Below are positions 63,428 through 64,000 of a stretch of DNA of 64,000 bases, piece after piece. The translations under genes and the position numbers were made by a program. The stretch is from NCBI RefSeq assembly GCF_039544005.1, contig NZ_BAABKV010000001.1, positions 4,898,001-4,962,000 on the forward strand, written 5' to 3'. The DNA comes from Kitasatospora paranensis. GTDB taxonomy: Bacteria > Actinomycetota > Actinomycetes > Streptomycetales > Streptomycetaceae. Within the stretch, counting starts at the first letter, position 1. Every line of letters begins with the position of its first letter. Under the pieces are notes generated by a model. It was not told the DNA's origin. It searched no databases and saw nothing but the letters and a program-made list of their open reading frames with translations.

Positions 63428-63838
63428 TCAGTCGAGCGCGGCGGCCTTGGCCGCCGCGGTGGCGAAGCCGTGGTCCTGGGCGGGCGCGCCGCCGCCGATG
63501 CCGAGGGCGCCGACCAGGCGGCCGTCGCGGTGCAGCGGGATCCCACCGGCGATGAACAGCAGGGGCCGGTCGAGGGCGGTGGGCAGGGTGTGGAAGGGGC
63601 CGCCGGGCTGGACGGCCTCGACGAGGTCGGCGGTGGGGGCGTCCAGTTGGAGCGCGGTGTACGCCTTGCGGGTGCTGGTTTCGCCCGCGATCAGCACGGC
63701 CCGGTCGTCGCGGCGGAAGGCCAGCAGGTGGCCGCCGGCGTCGAGCACGGTGGCGGAGATCCGGACGCCCTGCTCGGCGGCGGCCCGGTGGGCCGCGGTG
63801 ATCAGGCGGTCGGCGTCGTGGGTGGTGAGGGTGGTCAT
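63428..63838 (-). CDS. GlcG/HbpS-family heme-binding-like protein
   Basis: A 136-residue protein of the GlcG/HbpS family: AEQGVRISATVLDAGGHLLA, RRDDRAVLIAGETSTRKAYT and GGIPLHRDGRLVGALGIGGG, which form the octameric alpha/beta fold. HbpS of Streptomyces reticuli is secreted and regulates the SenS/SenR system; this protein has no signal peptide, so it is probably cytoplasmic like GlcG. The heme-coordinating threonine region cannot be assigned confidently. Confidence 0.88.
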   Translation of the reverse strand: MTTLTTHDADRLITAAHRAAAEQGVRISATVLDAGGHLLAFRRDDRAVLIAGETSTRKAYTALQLDAPTADLVEAVQPGGPFHTLPTALDRPLLFIAGGIPLHRDGRLVGALGIGGGAPAQDHGFATAAAKAAALD

Positions 63839-63925
63839 GGGTGCTCCCGGGGGTCGGGGGTGGGGGTCGATCGGGGTGCGCGGGTTGCGGGTCGATGGGC
63901 GGTGCGGCGGGGGCGGGTTGCGGCG

Positions 63926-64000
63926 GTCAGGTCCGGACGGGCACTCGCGGCGAGGCCGCGGGCCGGTCGGCGGGCGTACCGGCGGGTGTCTCGGCGGTCG
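63926..64000 (-). CDS. Possible C-terminal end of a gene running off the window
   Basis: Twenty-four codons ending TGA at 63926 encode a Pro/Ala-rich tail, TPADRPAASPRVPVRT. The gene body would lie beyond the window. This could be a real C-terminus or chance; only the reading frame supports it. Confidence 0.25.

Overview
The window is very GC-rich, actinobacterial chromosomal DNA, most likely from Streptomyces or Kitasatospora. The evidence is strong G/C third-position bias, FbiC (coenzyme F420 biosynthesis), an HrdD-like sigma factor, an XRE/DUF397 regulator pair, the SepX/GlpR divisome protein beside a gephyrin-like Glp protein, and a pSAM2-type integrative element in a tRNA gene. It is mostly core chromosome, with one clearly horizontally acquired block at about 23.5-35.5 kb.

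Layout: 0-13 kb holds the tail of a polyprenyl synthetase, a NarL-type response regulator, korAB (2-oxoglutarate:ferredoxin oxidoreductase), an HxlR regulator divergent from a QorB-like oxidoreductase, rarD, an ABC exporter with a LolA-like lipoprotein-type protein, and fbiC. 13-23 kb holds an ADP-ribosylglycohydrolase, the XRE/DUF397 pair, a GPP34 protein, a membrane-anchored D,D-carboxypeptidase with a long repetitive cytoplasmic N-terminus, a YihY-family protein, a polyprenol-phosphate-mannose synthase and a GT39-type glycosyltransferase.

23.5-35.5 kb is an AICE (actinomycete integrative and conjugative element) bounded by 46-bp direct repeats inside tRNA-Arg(CCT). It carries int, xis, repSA, small transfer genes, a diguanylate cyclase, DUF2637/SpdB, traSA, an SCO3933-like protein and a divergent KorSA-type GntR repressor with four TCTCTAGAGA-type operators. 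Its distal end carries cargo: a NERD protein, a stand-alone protein resembling the TRADD-N-associated two-TM domain of conflict systems, and small zinc-ribbon ORFs.

35.5-50 kb holds a DUF6193 gene, a large secreted peptidoglycan amidase with three C-terminal repeats, murJ, a PAP2 phosphatase, an HrdD-like sigma factor, mscL, an FmdB protein, an MFS transporter and a K+/H+ antiporter. 50-64 kb holds a penicillin acylase, 5-formyl-THF cyclo-ligase, a GGDEF protein, galU-glp-moaC-moaB-rimJ-like-sepX, tRNA-Ala, an OGG-fold protein, two unusual tandem tRNA genes (Tyr-like and Trp-like), an SDR, a secreted TNT-domain protein and a HbpS-like protein.

About twenty otherwise well-conserved genes are split by single-base frameshifts. 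Nearly all are explained by one missing C or G in a C/G run, and restoring the base always gives a whole number of codons and a continuous family-like protein. I therefore annotate these as intact genes with probable sequencing errors, and give coordinates from true start to true stop.
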